Shown in pieces: positions 18,637 through 28,848 of a stretch of DNA of 64,000 bases. The stretch is from NCBI GenBank assembly GCA_030654395.1, contig JAURXM010000131.1, forward strand, positions 434,001 through 498,000, read 5' to 3'. The notes beneath the pieces are model-generated. The model saw only the letters and a program-made list of their open reading frames with translations, was not told the DNA's origin and made no database searches. Source of the stretch: Aquabacterium sp. (lineage in GTDB: Bacteria; Pseudomonadota; Gammaproteobacteria; Burkholderiales; Burkholderiaceae_C). The first letter of the stretch is position 1. Each line of letters opens with the position of its first letter. Made by a program: the position numbers and the translations under genes.

Positions 18637-20940
18637 ATGAGTGCCGATAAGCCCCTGTCAGACGCCGAACAAGCCTTGCGCGACGCCGCATTCGAGTACC
18701 ACCGACTGCCCTCGCGCGGCAAAATCGCTGTCTCACCGACCAAGCCACTGTCCAACCAGCGCGACCTGTCGCTGGCGTACTCACCCGGCGTGGCCTACCC
18801 GTGCTTGGCCATTGAGGCCGACCCCAGCTTGGCTGCTGAGTTCACCTCGCGCGGCAACTTGGTTGGCGTGATCACCAACGGCACCGCCGTTTTGGGCTTG
18901 GGCGACATCGGCCCACTGGCCTCCAAACCGGTGATGGAAGGCAAAGGCTGCCTGTTCAAAAAATTCGCGGGCATCGACGTGTTTGACCTCGAATTGGCCG
19001 AGCGCGACCCCGACAAACTCGTCGACATGATTGCCGCGCTGGAGCCCACCTTGGGCGGCGTCAACCTAGAAGACATCAAAGCCCCTGAGTGTTTCTATAT
19101 CGAGAAGCAGCTCAGCGCCCGCATGAACATCCCCGTGTTCCATGACGACCAGCATGGCACGGCCATCATTTCCAGCGCCGCCCTGATCAACGGGTTGGAG
19201 TTGGTGGGCAAGCAAATTGGCGAAGTCAAGATTGCCGTGTCAGGCGCCGGGGCTGCTGCCATTGCCTGCTTGGACTTGATGGTGGGCTTGGGGGTCAACC
19301 GCGCCAATGTGTACATGTGTGACTCCAAGGGCTTGATCCACACAGAACGCGCAGACAAGTTAGATGAGTCCAAGCGCCGCTATGCGCAAACCACCAATGG
19401 GCGCACGCTGGCCGACGCGGTCAACGGTGCCGATGTCTTTTTAGGCTGCTCTGCTGCAGGTACTTTGACGGCAGAGATGGTGATGACCATGGGCACGCAG
19501 CCCATCATCTTGGCCTTGGCCAACCCCGAGCCTGAGATCCGTCCAGAGATCGCCAAGGCCGCACGGCCAGACTGCATCATGGCAACCGGTCGGTCTGATT
19601 ACCCCAATCAGGTCAACAACGTGCTGTGCTTTCCGTACATCTTCCGTGGCGCGTTGGACTGCGGCGCCACCAAGATCACAGAGAGCATGAAGCTGGCTTG
19701 CGTGCGTCAGATTGCCGACTTGGCCAAGGCAGAAATCAGCGATGAGGTGGCATCAGCCTACCCGGGCCGCGAAATGCGCTTCGGCCCTGATTACCTGATC
19801 CCCACGCCGTTTGATTCGCGCTTGATCTTGCGCATCGCGCCTGCCGTTGCCGAGGCCGCCGCCGCATCCGGCGTGGCCACACGACCCATCACCGACATCA
19901 AGGCTTACCGCGAATCGTTGACCCAGTTCGTGACCAACACAGGGCTGTTCATGCGCCCTGCCTTCTTGGGTGCCAAGGCCAACCCCAAGCGCGTTGTCTA
20001 CGCTGAGGGCGAGGACGAGCGCGTGCTGCGCGCCGCCCAGATTGCCATCGACGAAGGTATCGCGCGTCCCATATTGGTGGGGCGCCCTGCTGTGATTACC
20101 TCGCACATCGAGCGTGCAGGCCTGCGGCTGCAACCCGGCGTGAACTGCGAGGTCGTCAACCCGGCCAGCGATGAGCGCTTCAAGCAATACTACTCGGCCT
20201 ATCACAAGCTGCGTGCGCGTGACGGCATCTCGCCCGAGCTGGCCAAGGTGGCCGTGCGCCGATCGAACTCTCTGATCGCCACGATGATGCTCAAAATGGG
20301 CGATGCCGACGGCATGATCTGCGGCGTGATTGGGCGCTACGACTTGCACTTGGATCATGTGCGCGACGTGATCGGCGTCCGCCCTCAAGCACACGGCTTG
20401 GCTGCTTTGAATGCCTTGATCTTAGATCAGCACAACCTGTTCATCGCCGACACCTTCGTCAACGAAGACCCAACTGCAGAGCAATTGGCCGACATCGCTG
20501 TGCTGGCGGTTGAAGAGGTGCAGCGCTTTGGGTTGCCGCCAAGGGTGGCCTTCTTATCGCACTCGATGTTTGGCTCCAGCACGCGCCCCTCGGCACGCAA
20601 AATGCGCCAAGCACGTGACCTGTTTGTCGCCCGCATGCCCCACATTCCAGCCGATGGCGAGATGCAAGGTGATGCGGCTTTGAGCGAATCCGTGCGCGCA
20701 AAGTTGCTGCCCGATAGCACGCTGCAAGGCACGGCCAACATCCTGATCTGCCCCAATTTGGATGCCGCGAACATTTTGTTCAACGTGCTCAAAATGACCG
20801 GCGGCCAAGGCGTGACCGTGGGCCCGATCTTGCTAGGCGCGGCAGCACCTGCGCACATCCTGACACCATCGGCGACCGTGCGGCGCATTGTCAACATGAC
20901 GGCGGTGGCGGTGGCGCACGGCACAAAGGCCACTGCTTAA
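18637..20940 (+). CDS. maeB: NADP-dependent malic enzyme with phosphotransacetylase-like C-terminus
   Basis: Oxidative decarboxylation of malate to pyruvate with NADPH formation. At 767 residues it has the MaeB architecture: an N-terminal malic enzyme (about 1-430) with [25 protein letters not shown], metal-site [10 protein letters not shown] and Rossmann [10 protein letters not shown], plus a C-terminal phosphate-acetyltransferase-like domain (about 440-765). In E. coli the PTA-like part mediates acetyl-CoA regulation rather than catalysis. The ATG at 18637 gives the family N-terminus. It appears to be transcribed alone. Confidence 0.96.
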   Translation: MSADKPLSDAEQALRDAAFEYHRLPSRGKIAVSPTKPLSNQRDLSLAYSPGVAYPCLAIEADPSLAAEFTSRGNLVGVITNGTAVLGLGDIGPLASKPVMEGKGCLFKKFAGIDVFDLELAERDPDKLVDMIAALEPTLGGVNLEDIKAPECFYIEKQLSARMNIPVFHDDQHGTAIISSAALINGLELVGKQIGEVKIAVSGAGAAAIACLDLMVGLGVNRANVYMCDSKGLIHTERADKLDESKRRYAQTTNGRTLADAVNGADVFLGCSAAGTLTAEMVMTMGTQPIILALANPEPEIRPEIAKAARPDCIMATGRSDYPNQVNNVLCFPYIFRGALDCGATKITESMKLACVRQIADLAKAEISDEVASAYPGREMRFGPDYLIPTPFDSRLILRIAPAVAEAAAASGVATRPITDIKAYRESLTQFVTNTGLFMRPAFLGAKANPKRVVYAEGEDERVLRAAQIAIDEGIARPILVGRPAVITSHIERAGLRLQPGVNCEVVNPASDERFKQYYSAYHKLRARDGISPELAKVAVRRSNSLIATMMLKMGDADGMICGVIGRYDLHLDHVRDVIGVRPQAHGLAALNALILDQHNLFIADTFVNEDPTAEQLADIAVLAVEEVQRFGLPPRVAFLSHSMFGSSTRPSARKMRQARDLFVARMPHIPADGEMQGDAALSESVRAKLLPDSTLQGTANILICPNLDAANILFNVLKMTGGQGVTVGPILLGAAAPAHILTPSATVRRIVNMTAVAVAHGTKATA

Positions 20941-20950
20941 AGATGCATGC

Positions 20951-21541
20951 TTATGGCACGGTGCCGTCTGTCTTTGGGGCAGTTCGACGTCGTGCCAGCG
21001 GCATGAGCACAGCCAGCAGGTCTGCCGCGGTGTAGGCTTGGTTCGGCTGCAATCCAGCTGGGGCAGGCGCCACGGGATAGAGCGTGTCTGAACCAGACTC
21101 ATCGCACTTGAGCCACAAAGCGAACAAGCCCACTGCTGCGCAACGTAACAAACGAGCCTCACTGAAGCGTGGATCTGTTGCTTGTTGTTGGGTGAGCAAG
21201 TCAAGCAGCTTTGCAAATGGTTCGATATGGAAACCATACTGCAAACTGGATAGCAAGACGGCCTTGCCGTCTGGATCCATTTGCAGCTCTGCTGCGGCCA
21301 AGTGTGTTTGATCGTCCTTAACCAAGTAGCCCAAACTCAGCCATGTCGCAGCGTCTAGGCCATGACCTGATGCGATGTCCTCAGCACCTAGGTCATAGAT
21401 AGCATGTGGCGAGTGCACATCAAGCGCGTGAACGCTGGTCAGTCTATGGCTCAGGTGACTGGTTCGCGTTGCGGCACGTTGTAAGCCTGCCATCACCAGT
21501 TGCTTGCCGTTAGTGGGCTCAGTTGGAAAACGAATGTTCAT
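20951..21541 (-). CDS. Hypothetical protein encoded with a papain-like protease
   Basis: A 196-residue protein with no family I recognise, no signal peptide and no transmembrane helix. It looks mostly helical, with AIYDLGAEDIASGHGLDAATWLSLGY near 48-73, and has a Pro-rich C-terminal part. It starts 12 bases after the stop of the papain-like protease on the same strand, and the two appear to form an isolated two-gene operon. It could be a substrate, inhibitor, chaperone or partner of the protease; nothing in the sequence decides this. Confidence 0.7.
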   Translation of the reverse strand: MNIRFPTEPTNGKQLVMAGLQRAATRTSHLSHRLTSVHALDVHSPHAIYDLGAEDIASGHGLDAATWLSLGYLVKDDQTHLAAAELQMDPDGKAVLLSSLQYGFHIEPFAKLLDLLTQQQATDPRFSEARLLRCAAVGLFALWLKCDESGSDTLYPVAPAPAGLQPNQAYTAADLLAVLMPLARRRTAPKTDGTVP

Positions 21542-21553
21542 GGTGCGTCCTTG

Positions 21554-22102
21554 TTACTGGATGGTCAGGTAGGAGCGAATCCAAATCGCATGACGCCCGA
21601 TATAGTTCTCTGGGAAGCTCTGGAAATCGCAGGTAGATGGCCCAAACAGCGGATCGGCAATGTCAATGGTCGGGCGCAACGGGTCACTGTTGTCGTATCC
21701 GATGATGGCCACGTTGTGATACCCACCCGTACGCCAGTGGATGGCAATGGAGACCGGCCTTTGTCGACTCAATTCGCTCATCAGCAGCCCCAATGACGGC
21801 TTGCCTGCCACGATCGATTTGTAGTGTCCCGTCCACTCCAGCGCATGATCGGGGTAGCCTGGCTTGTTGCAGTCGGTGCAGACCTGTAGATCGCTGCCAC
21901 TGCTGTCGTCGCAGCAATCATGGCGAGACAACGCACGGTTGACGAGACTGCACTGTGTCCACTGGCTGTCGGCATTGTAGAAATGGACAATGTTCATGGT
22001 TGTAGCTGCCCAGCACCATTCGGATTGCTCTTGTTTCAGGTCGAGTACAGGCAGAAATACAAATGAAGGGTATATCTCATCCTCAATAGCATCCATTGAC
22101 AT
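21554..22102 (-). CDS. Papain-like cysteine protease (C70/AvrRpt2-like or C39-like)
   Basis: A 182-residue cysteine protease. Oxyanion Gln24 lies five residues before catalytic Cys30 in SEWCWAATT. The probable catalytic His129 is in GGYHNVAIIGY and Asp150 in IADPLFG, completing a papain-like site. A Cys-rich insert (DCC near 62-64, VCTDC near 75-78) is common in this group. There is no signal peptide and no ABC transporter nearby, so it is not a standard bacteriocin leader peptidase. I chose the ATG at 22102 because GGAG lies at a good distance upstream. The downstream gene of unknown function is its likely partner. Confidence 0.78.
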   Translation of the reverse strand: MSMDAIEDEIYPSFVFLPVLDLKQEQSEWCWAATTMNIVHFYNADSQWTQCSLVNRALSRHDCCDDSSGSDLQVCTDCNKPGYPDHALEWTGHYKSIVAGKPSLGLLMSELSRQRPVSIAIHWRTGGYHNVAIIGYDNSDPLRPTIDIADPLFGPSTCDFQSFPENYIGRHAIWIRSYLTIQ

Positions 22103-22213
22103 GGCAAGCTCCATCCCTTTGTGTCGTTAACGTATCGCCAAGGCGTCATCCTGACGCAGCGGTCTGCGTGCTAAAGCCTTGAACAAGGCAGCGGCCTACA
22201 GCCAACTTTGAAA

Positions 22214-23110
22214 ATGCCATCTTCTGATCACGCCCCAAAGCCACCCTCTGTCGCACAGGGCTACGTTGCCGCACTGACCACGGTTGTGATCTGGGCAGGC
22301 TTCATCCTGATCTCCCGGCTGGGTGGCAAAACCGGCTTAACGGGTTGGGACATCGTTGCCTTGAGGCTCGGGACGGCATCCATCTTTTTACTGCCGCTCT
22401 CGCTCAATTTACCCACCGGCACTTGGCGCAATGGCAAGCTCTGGGCGATGGCCGTGCTTGGCGGCGTGCTGTTTTTGATCTTGGTCTATGCAGGATTCAA
22501 ACGTGCGCCAGCCGCACACGGAGGCATCTTGCTACCAGGCATGCAGCCCTTCTTGGTCACGGCCTTGGCTTGGCTGCTGATGGGCAACAAACCATCTAGG
22601 CTCAGGTTGTTGGCGCTGGCACCCATTGCAGCCGGTGTGGCTTGCGTGGCCATGCCACAGCTAATCGGCTCAACTGATGGCCCCAGCACACTCAGCGGTG
22701 ACGCTTTGCTGCTCGGCTCGTCGATCACTTGGGCCGCCTACAGCGTGTTGGTCAAAAAATGGGCGTTCGATCCTTGGTTGCTGACACGCTTTGTGGCGCT
22801 GGCCTCTGCACTGGTTTACTTGCCGCTGTACCTGCTATTTTTGCCCAAGGGTATAGCTGATGTGCCCTTGTCCATGCTGATGCTGCAAGGCCTGTATCAG
22901 GGACTGGGCCCAACCATCATCGCCATGCTGATGTTCTTGCGTGCAGTCGCTATTTTGGGCGCTGAGCGCACGGGCGCACTGGTGGCGCTGGTGCCCGTGA
23001 TTGCAGGGCTGGGCGCCGTCCCGCTGTTGGGTGAGCCCCTCACAGGCTGGCTGATCGCCGGTTTGCTGCTGGTCTCTGGCGGCGCATTTTTATCCGCCAG
23101 AGTGAAGTAA
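22214..23110 (+). CDS. DMT superfamily transporter (EamA)
   Basis: A 298-residue inner-membrane protein with about ten transmembrane helices in two EamA repeats. Family features include WAGFILISRLGGKTG in helix 1 and GEPLTGWLIAGLLLVSGGAF in the last pair. EamA members export amino acids or metabolites, but the substrate cannot be assigned. The ATG at 22214 is used; a TTG two codons earlier is possible. It is divergent from the papain-like protease gene. Confidence 0.9.
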   Translation: MPSSDHAPKPPSVAQGYVAALTTVVIWAGFILISRLGGKTGLTGWDIVALRLGTASIFLLPLSLNLPTGTWRNGKLWAMAVLGGVLFLILVYAGFKRAPAAHGGILLPGMQPFLVTALAWLLMGNKPSRLRLLALAPIAAGVACVAMPQLIGSTDGPSTLSGDALLLGSSITWAAYSVLVKKWAFDPWLLTRFVALASALVYLPLYLLFLPKGIADVPLSMLMLQGLYQGLGPTIIAMLMFLRAVAILGAERTGALVALVPVIAGLGAVPLLGEPLTGWLIAGLLLVSGGAFLSARVK

Positions 23111-23125
23111 AACAAGGTTGACGCT

Positions 23126-24280
23126 TTACAGGCCCATTTGCTTGGCGATGATCTCGTTCATGATTTCATGCGTGCCCCCGCCAATCGACAAGATGCGGTT
23201 GTCGCGGTACAGACGCTCGACCACGGACTCGCGCATATAGCCCATGCCACCAAAAATCTGCACGGCTTCTGTGGTGACGTAATCGGCCACATCGGTCGCA
23301 AAGTTCTTGGCCATGGAGACTTCTTGGATCGCGGTTTTGCCAGCCGCCATGCGTGCGGCACAACGGTAGGCGTACTCTCGCGCCACATCGACGCGGGTGG
23401 CCATTTCAGCCAACTTGTGGCGGATCACTTGGTGCTTGCTCAAGGGCTTGCCAAAAGTGACGCGCTCTTTGACGTACACCAAGCAAGCCTCCAAGGCCAT
23501 CTGCGCGGTCATGTAAGCCATGACAGCCAAGGCCAATCGCTCAGACTGGAAGTTGGCCATGATCAACATGAAGCCTGCATTTTCTGGGCCGACCAGGTTG
23601 CCAACGGGGACGCGGCAGTCTTCAAAAAACAGCTCAGCCGTGTCCGACGCCCACCAACCCATTTTCTTGAGTGGGCTGCCAACAGAGAACCCGGGCGTGC
23701 CCTTTTCAATCAACAGCAGCGATACGCCTGCATAACCCTCGCCGCCCGTGCGCACAGCCACGGTGTAGTAGTCCGCCCGCACGCCCGATGTGATGAAGGT
23801 CTTGGCGCCGTTGACGACATAGTGATCGCCATCACGCACAGCCCGCGTGCGCAGATTGGCCACGTCAGAGCCACCACCTGGCTCGGTGATCGCCAAGGCG
23901 GCGATTTTCTCGCCGGAGAGCACGGCAGGCACCACACGCTGCTGCAACTCAACCGAGCCGCCGCGCCACACAGGTGGCAAGCCAATGTCCAATGAGCCTA
24001 GGCTGGCCACCAAACCACCCGATGTGCTGCGCATCAACTCTTCGCTGACGGCCAGCTTCAAGAAAACATCATCCGGGCTGTTGCCGCCCAAGGCCTCAGG
24101 GTGACCAATGCCCAAGATGCCGAGGTCGCCCGCTTTTTTATACAGCTCACGAGGAAAGGTGCCCGCCTCCTCCCAGTCGCCAATGTGGGGTTTGATTTCC
24201 TGCTCAACAAAGCGGCGCGCTGTGGCGCGGGCCATGTCATGGGTCTCGTTGAAATAGTGTGCGAAAGGGATGGTGCTCAT
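23126..24280 (-). CDS. Acyl-CoA dehydrogenase
   Basis: FAD-dependent alpha,beta-desaturation of an acyl-CoA, 384 residues as usual. The ATG at 24280 is chosen because GGAG precedes it and the family N-terminus (FAHYFNETHDMARATARRFVEQEI) follows; more upstream codons show no homologous character. Visible motifs are the FAD-binding ALAITEPGGGSDVANLRT and the C-terminal FGGMGYMRESVVERLYRD. The final IGGGTHEI lacks the Glu of the medium-chain EGT motif, as in isovaleryl- and long-chain enzymes, so the base probably lies elsewhere. It is divergent from a PECR-like SDR across a MerR-type operator. Confidence 0.94.
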   Translation of the reverse strand: MSTIPFAHYFNETHDMARATARRFVEQEIKPHIGDWEEAGTFPRELYKKAGDLGILGIGHPEALGGNSPDDVFLKLAVSEELMRSTSGGLVASLGSLDIGLPPVWRGGSVELQQRVVPAVLSGEKIAALAITEPGGGSDVANLRTRAVRDGDHYVVNGAKTFITSGVRADYYTVAVRTGGEGYAGVSLLLIEKGTPGFSVGSPLKKMGWWASDTAELFFEDCRVPVGNLVGPENAGFMLIMANFQSERLALAVMAYMTAQMALEACLVYVKERVTFGKPLSKHQVIRHKLAEMATRVDVAREYAYRCAARMAAGKTAIQEVSMAKNFATDVADYVTTEAVQIFGGMGYMRESVVERLYRDNRILSIGGGTHEIMNEIIAKQMGL

Positions 24281-24353
24281 TTGCCAGTCTCCAGGGCGTG
24301 ATCCAACCATTGGATGCCCAAAACAACAAGAGATTAACCCAGAAGAGCACCAA

Positions 24354-24369
24354 TTGACGTAAACGTAAA
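24354..24369. promoter_or_regulatory. LiuR-like MerR-family operator
   Basis: TTGACGTAAACGTAAA is a 16-base dyad of the form TT-x-ACGT-xx-ACGT-x-AA, in the 141-base divergent region between the acyl-CoA dehydrogenase and SDR genes. From memory it resembles the operator of LiuR-type MerR regulators of branched-chain and fatty acid catabolism. No merR gene is in the window. Confidence 0.5.
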
Positions 24370-24421
24370 GCAAAGGTACATTCGGGCACCCTGAAACCCC
24401 ATTTTTTTGAGGATCCCGAAC

Positions 24422-25318
24422 ATGAACGCCAAGGTCGCCCACTCGTACGCCAGCATCTTTCGGCCCGACCTTTTTGCTGGACAGGTGCACGTGGTCACCG
24501 GAGGTGGCAGCGGTATTGGCCGTTGTGTAGCCCATGAACTTGCCGCATTGGGCGCCATGGTGGTCATCACGGGCCGAAGCGAAGACAAACTGGCCAAAGT
24601 AGCGGCTGAAATCACCGAAGACGGCGGCAAGGTTGATACATCGGCCTTTGACATCCGTGACGAAGACCAGGTCAAGGCTGCCATTGCTGCCATCGTGGCC
24701 AAGCACGGCCGCATCGACGGCTTGGTCAACAACGCAGGCGGACAGTTCCCCTCACCCATGGCTGCCATCTCCAAACGTGGCTTTGAAGCGGTTGTATCCA
24801 ACAATCTGACAGGCGGCTTTTTGATGGCGCGTGAGGTCTTCAACCAGTCCATGGCCAAACACGGCGGCGCCATCGTCAACATGGCAGCAGACATGTGGAA
24901 CGGCATGCCCGGCATGGCGCACTCTGGCGCAGCCCGCGCAGGCATGGTCAATCTGACCAAGACCGCAGCCTACGAATGGGCCTACGCAGATGTGCGTGTC
25001 AATGCGGTGGCGCCAGGCTGGATTGCATCGAGCGGCATGGATGCGTATGGCCCTGCCATGGCACCAATGATCCGCAGTCTCAAGAGCAACTTGCCCATGA
25101 AACGCTTGGGCTTGGAAGCCGAGGTCAGCTCGGTCATCACCTTTTTGCTCAGCCCTGGGGCGGCATTCACCACGGGCATCACCGTGGCCATCGACGGTGG
25201 CGCACCACTACACAGCTCGGTCATGCCTTCGGGCGATCACAAACCGGCCACCAGCTACGATGGCTTTCACCGCTCATCCGTGCCCAAGGTGCTACAAGAT
25301 CAGGCCGACGCGGCTTGA
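24422..25318 (+). CDS. PECR-like SDR (enoyl-CoA reductase type)
   Basis: A 298-residue SDR. It has the cofactor motif [10 protein letters not shown] and [10 protein letters not shown], but the usual catalytic Tyr-x3-Lys is replaced by His-Ser-Gly-Ala-Ala-Arg-Ala-Gly. This variant is typical of peroxisomal trans-2-enoyl-CoA reductase (PECR) and citronellal-dehydrogenase-annotated relatives, so an enoyl-CoA reductase role is favoured over alcohol dehydrogenase. It is divergent from an acyl-CoA dehydrogenase, consistent with acyl-CoA metabolism. The ATG at 24422 is used rather than an upstream TTG. Its 3' end overlaps the convergent hybrid kinase by 19 bases. Confidence 0.9.
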   Translation: MNAKVAHSYASIFRPDLFAGQVHVVTGGGSGIGRCVAHELAALGAMVVITGRSEDKLAKVAAEITEDGGKVDTSAFDIRDEDQVKAAIAAIVAKHGRIDGLVNNAGGQFPSPMAAISKRGFEAVVSNNLTGGFLMAREVFNQSMAKHGGAIVNMAADMWNGMPGMAHSGAARAGMVNLTKTAAYEWAYADVRVNAVAPGWIASSGMDAYGPAMAPMIRSLKSNLPMKRLGLEAEVSSVITFLLSPGAAFTTGITVAIDGGAPLHSSVMPSGDHKPATSYDGFHRSSVPKVLQDQADAA

Positions 25319-28020
25319 TCGATCCCTGATATCACCTGATCCAACTCAAGCGCCAACATATCAACGGCCGAGGCCATCTCATGGTGGGGTGCTTGGGCCT
25401 TGAGTTGATCAGACACAGCCTGACAAGCACGCATCACACCAAAAGCACCTAATGTGGTCGCCACGCTCTGTGTGGTGTGCAGCATGCGGTTAACAGTGTC
25501 ATGGTCACCGCACGCATAGGCTTGACGCCACACACTGACAAAGTCACGCTCTTGCTGAGCAAACAACAAGAGCACACGCCCATACAAGGCGTCGTTGCCC
25601 AGCGTGCAGGCGCGTCCAGCCGCCACATCAATACCTGGCAGATGGGTCAGATTGAGCTGTGGTACCGCAGCGCCCAAAGCCGCTTGCGGAGATGATTCTT
25701 GAGGCCGCGTCCACTTGATCAGCGTGCGGTATAGATCACCCACATCAATAGGCTTGGCGACGTGGTCGTTCATGCCCGCTGCAATGGCTTTTTCACGATC
25801 GCCCAATAAAGCGTTTGCCGTCATCGCGATCACAGGCAAGGACGCAAGTCGCGCTTGTTCACGCAAGCGACGGGTGGCCGTGTAGCCATCCATGCCGGGC
25901 ATTTGACAGTCCATCAAAACACAATCAAAAACCTGGTCATTGAGCAAAGCCAAAGCAGCGTGGCCATCCTTGGCGACGGTCACATGCATGCCTACGCGCT
26001 GAAGCAGTTCAATGGCCAGCTCTTGGTTGATCTCATTGTCTTCTGCCAGCAGCACACGCACACCAGCCAGCCGCGCGTGCAGATCAGGCAGCGCCATGAC
26101 CGCGTCACGGCGAACGACCAAGGCTTCTGCGGCCTTGACTCCCATGGCGCCCAAACAGGCATCATGGAGCGATGACGGTGTCACAGGCTTGGTCAACACA
26201 GCTTGCACACTGACATTTTCAAGGCGCATGCGCCGCATCACTTCATCACGGCTGAAGGCCGTCACCATCAGCACTTGAGGGCGCTCATGGCCTGCCTCAA
26301 TGAGGCGCTTGGCGCAGCTCACGCCATCCATGCCAGGCATTTTCCAATCCAATAGAACCAAGCCAAATGGCCGGCCATCGTCACTGGCTTGACTCACCAT
26401 GCGCAAGGCCTGCTCGCCATCATGAGCCTCGTCTACATCAAAGCCCAAGCGGGCTGCCATGTCGCTCAAAATCTGCCGCGCCGATGCGTTGTCGTCCACC
26501 ACGAGCAAACGCCCACCGACGGGGACGCTCAAAGCGAGCCCATCACCCAGCACCGCAGTGGCGATGCCCAAGCGCAAATTGAAGGAGAAGGTGCTGCCCT
26601 GTCCTTCATGGCTTTGCACCTCGATGTTCGAGCCCATCATGTGCACCAACTGCTGACTGATGGCCAAACCCAAGCCCGTGCCGCCAAAGCGGCGAGCCGT
26701 GGAGCTCTCACCTTGCGAGAACGGCATGAACAGACGCGCTAGCTGCGCCTCACTCATGCCAACGCCCGTATCCTTGACCCAAAAGCGCAACAGCACAGAT
26801 TTCGCAGTGCGCTCAATCTCGTCGACGCCCACGATCACCTCACCTGCTGAGGTGAACTTGACCGCATTGTTGGCCAAGTTGACCAGCACCTGATGGAGTC
26901 GCAAAGCGTCACCCACCACCACATCGGGCACAGTCGGTGACTGCACGATCAACAACTCCAAGTCCTTCTCTTCGGCCTTGAGCCCCATCAAGTCAGCCAG
27001 GCCATTCAAGGTGTCGCCTAGGCTAAAAGGCACCGCTTCAATGTCCAGCTTGCCCGCTTCAATCTTTGAAAAATCCAAGATGTCATTGATGATGCCCAGC
27101 AGCAGTTTGGCCGAGGTGTGCACCTTTTGGATGTAGTTACTCTGGCGCGCATCCAAGCCACTTTGCAGCGCCAAGTTCGACATGCCAATGATGGCATTCA
27201 TGGGGGTGCGTATTTCATGGCTCATGTTCGCCAAGAACTCACTTTTGGCGATGCTGGCGAGCTCGGCCGCCTCTTTTTCGACCTTCAATTCTTGGCTCTG
27301 GTGCTCGACTTCACGGCGTTTGTCGATCGCACTCATCAAGGACAAACGCATGCTGTTGATGGCCTCCACCAAGGCGTCAATCTCATCGTGCTTACTGGGG
27401 TCGCGCAGGGGCAACCTCAGCGCGGTGCCCAGGTTATCAATAGACAAGCGCGAAGAGAAAGTGGCAATCTGACTCAGATGCCGAGTGATGAGCAGACGCA
27501 TGCCCAAGATGATGGCAAAAGCGAGCACCATGGTCCGTACCAACTCAGCCACGACGATGGTGATCGCCGTTTCTTGGAGCCGTGTGTACAGCCCCTCTAA
27601 GGACACCTCAACACGCAGCGTGCCAATGGTCTGACGTTGATCTGGCCGCGCCGGATCGGCATAGCTGAGGTCATAGGTACGGGTCAGCGTGCGTGTCACC
27701 AAACCCAAGGTCGCAGGTGCCTGCGTGGTCGCCGCTGGGCGCACTTGAAACGGCAAATCACCCGACACACCGACATAAGAGATATCAGGCAATTTTGAAA
27801 TGCCTTCGAGCTGCTTTTCAATCAAGGGCTGATCTAGCAGCCACACATTGGCCGTGAGTGCGGGCACATGGCTGAACTCAATCATGCGCAGGTTGTCTTC
27901 CACTGCGGCAAGCCCGGCCCGGTAACCCGCGTAGATTTGATAGCTTGCCGACAGCAACGCAATCAACAAGCTGATCAGCAATACCACTACCGCAAATCGT
28001 TTAGAGATTGAATTGGTCAT
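25300..28020 (-). CDS. Hybrid sensor histidine kinase with two receivers and Hpt-like tail
   Basis: A 906-residue inner-membrane phosphorelay kinase. TM1 is near 9-27, then a periplasmic domain to about 150 and TM2 near 155-177. The HAMP-like linker leads to HisKA ([10 protein letters not shown], His268) and HATPase_c ([20 protein letters not shown]). Two receiver domains follow with phospho-Asp near 558 ([11 protein letters not shown]) and 704 ([11 protein letters not shown]). The C-terminal Hpt-like domain keeps His848 but reads HTTQS instead of HxLKG. It starts 12 bases after a solute-binding-like gene, which is probably its periplasmic sensor partner. No TTG start at 28032 is needed, as the ATG fits. 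Confidence 0.92.
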   Translation of the reverse strand: MTNSISKRFAVVVLLISLLIALLSASYQIYAGYRAGLAAVEDNLRMIEFSHVPALTANVWLLDQPLIEKQLEGISKLPDISYVGVSGDLPFQVRPAATTQAPATLGLVTRTLTRTYDLSYADPARPDQRQTIGTLRVEVSLEGLYTRLQETAITIVVAELVRTMVLAFAIILGMRLLITRHLSQIATFSSRLSIDNLGTALRLPLRDPSKHDEIDALVEAINSMRLSLMSAIDKRREVEHQSQELKVEKEAAELASIAKSEFLANMSHEIRTPMNAIIGMSNLALQSGLDARQSNYIQKVHTSAKLLLGIINDILDFSKIEAGKLDIEAVPFSLGDTLNGLADLMGLKAEEKDLELLIVQSPTVPDVVVGDALRLHQVLVNLANNAVKFTSAGEVIVGVDEIERTAKSVLLRFWVKDTGVGMSEAQLARLFMPFSQGESSTARRFGGTGLGLAISQQLVHMMGSNIEVQSHEGQGSTFSFNLRLGIATAVLGDGLALSVPVGGRLLVVDDNASARQILSDMAARLGFDVDEAHDGEQALRMVSQASDDGRPFGLVLLDWKMPGMDGVSCAKRLIEAGHERPQVLMVTAFSRDEVMRRMRLENVSVQAVLTKPVTPSSLHDACLGAMGVKAAEALVVRRDAVMALPDLHARLAGVRVLLAEDNEINQELAIELLQRVGMHVTVAKDGHAALALLNDQVFDCVLMDCQMPGMDGYTATRRLREQARLASLPVIAMTANALLGDREKAIAAGMNDHVAKPIDVGDLYRTLIKWTRPQESSPQAALGAAVPQLNLTHLPGIDVAAGRACTLGNDALYGRVLLLFAQQERDFVSVWRQAYACGDHDTVNRMLHTTQSVATTLGAFGVMRACQAVSDQLKAQAPHHEMASAVDMLALELDQVISGIDQAASA

Positions 28021-28032
28021 GCGACGAAGCAA

Positions 28033-28794
28033 TCAGGGTTTGATGTTGTGAGTGAACGCGGCCATCATGCTGTCGTATTGTCCGTTCGCCTTGATGGTCT
28101 GCATGCCTTTTTCAAAGACGTCAGACAAGCGCTTGCCATCGGGATGGCGCTTTGAAAAGCTCAGCCAAAAGCTGTCCAAACCGACCATACCTACCCGCTT
28201 GACTTTGCCAATCAAGGCGGCCTCTTGTTGAATGCGGTAGTAACCGGGCATCGTATTGAGCAAAATAAAGTCGACGCGCCGTGCCACCAGCATCTTCAGT
28301 AAATTACCGTCGGACATGGCGCTGAGCTTGACTATGCGTGCGTTGCTCATCAATTCCGTTGGGTAGGTGTAGCCAGTGGTGACACCCACAGTCTGCCCCT
28401 CCAAGTCCTTCTGAGTCAAGTCATGGGCAGCCGAATCGCTGCGTGCAAAGATGCCTAATTCCTCTTGAAACAAAGGCGTGGCGTGCCAGTAGAACTGGTC
28501 TTTATTGGCTTTGGTTCGTGTGGTGTTAAAGCAGCCAACGACCACACCCGTTTCAGTGCTGCGCAAGCAGCGCGCAAATGGCAGAACCACAAAACGAACA
28601 TCAATCTGCTGCGTCTTGAACGCCGCCCTGACCAAATCTGGCGAGAGCCCCACAGGGCCGCCATGGTCTGCGCTCATTGATGAATAAGGTGCCCAGTCAT
28701 CCTCGGCGGCCACTGTGATGGTTTCCGCCCTCAATGAAGTCACCCACAACCCTGCCATTACTGCCAGCATCGGCCATGTCACCCGAAAACCCAT
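28033..28794 (-). CDS. Periplasmic solute-binding protein, family 3
   Basis: A 253-residue exported protein. The signal peptide (GFRVTWPMLAVMAGLWVTSLRAE) is followed by an SBP_bac_3 fold: ITVAAEDDWAPYSS, then GLSPDLVRAAF, and FILLNTMPGYY. The ATG at 28794 has GGAGG seven bases upstream, which decides the start. No ABC permease or ATPase is adjacent. The hybrid kinase gene follows directly, so it probably works as a ligand-sensing subunit for that kinase, as in other SBP/kinase pairs, not as a transporter component. Confidence 0.88.
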   Translation of the reverse strand: MGFRVTWPMLAVMAGLWVTSLRAETITVAAEDDWAPYSSMSADHGGPVGLSPDLVRAAFKTQQIDVRFVVLPFARCLRSTETGVVVGCFNTTRTKANKDQFYWHATPLFQEELGIFARSDSAAHDLTQKDLEGQTVGVTTGYTYPTELMSNARIVKLSAMSDGNLLKMLVARRVDFILLNTMPGYYRIQQEAALIGKVKRVGMVGLDSFWLSFSKRHPDGKRLSDVFEKGMQTIKANGQYDSMMAAFTHNIKP

Positions 28795-28848
28795 CTGAAA
28801 CCTCCAAACTGCCAATGTAGCGGCTTTCAGGATGGGTAATCCGTCAAA

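Noticed and set aside
24281..24706. 142-residue N-terminal extension of the acyl-CoA dehydrogenase
   Set aside because: It is antisense to the SDR start and the intergenic region; the ATG at 24280 has a good ribosome site and gives the standard length.
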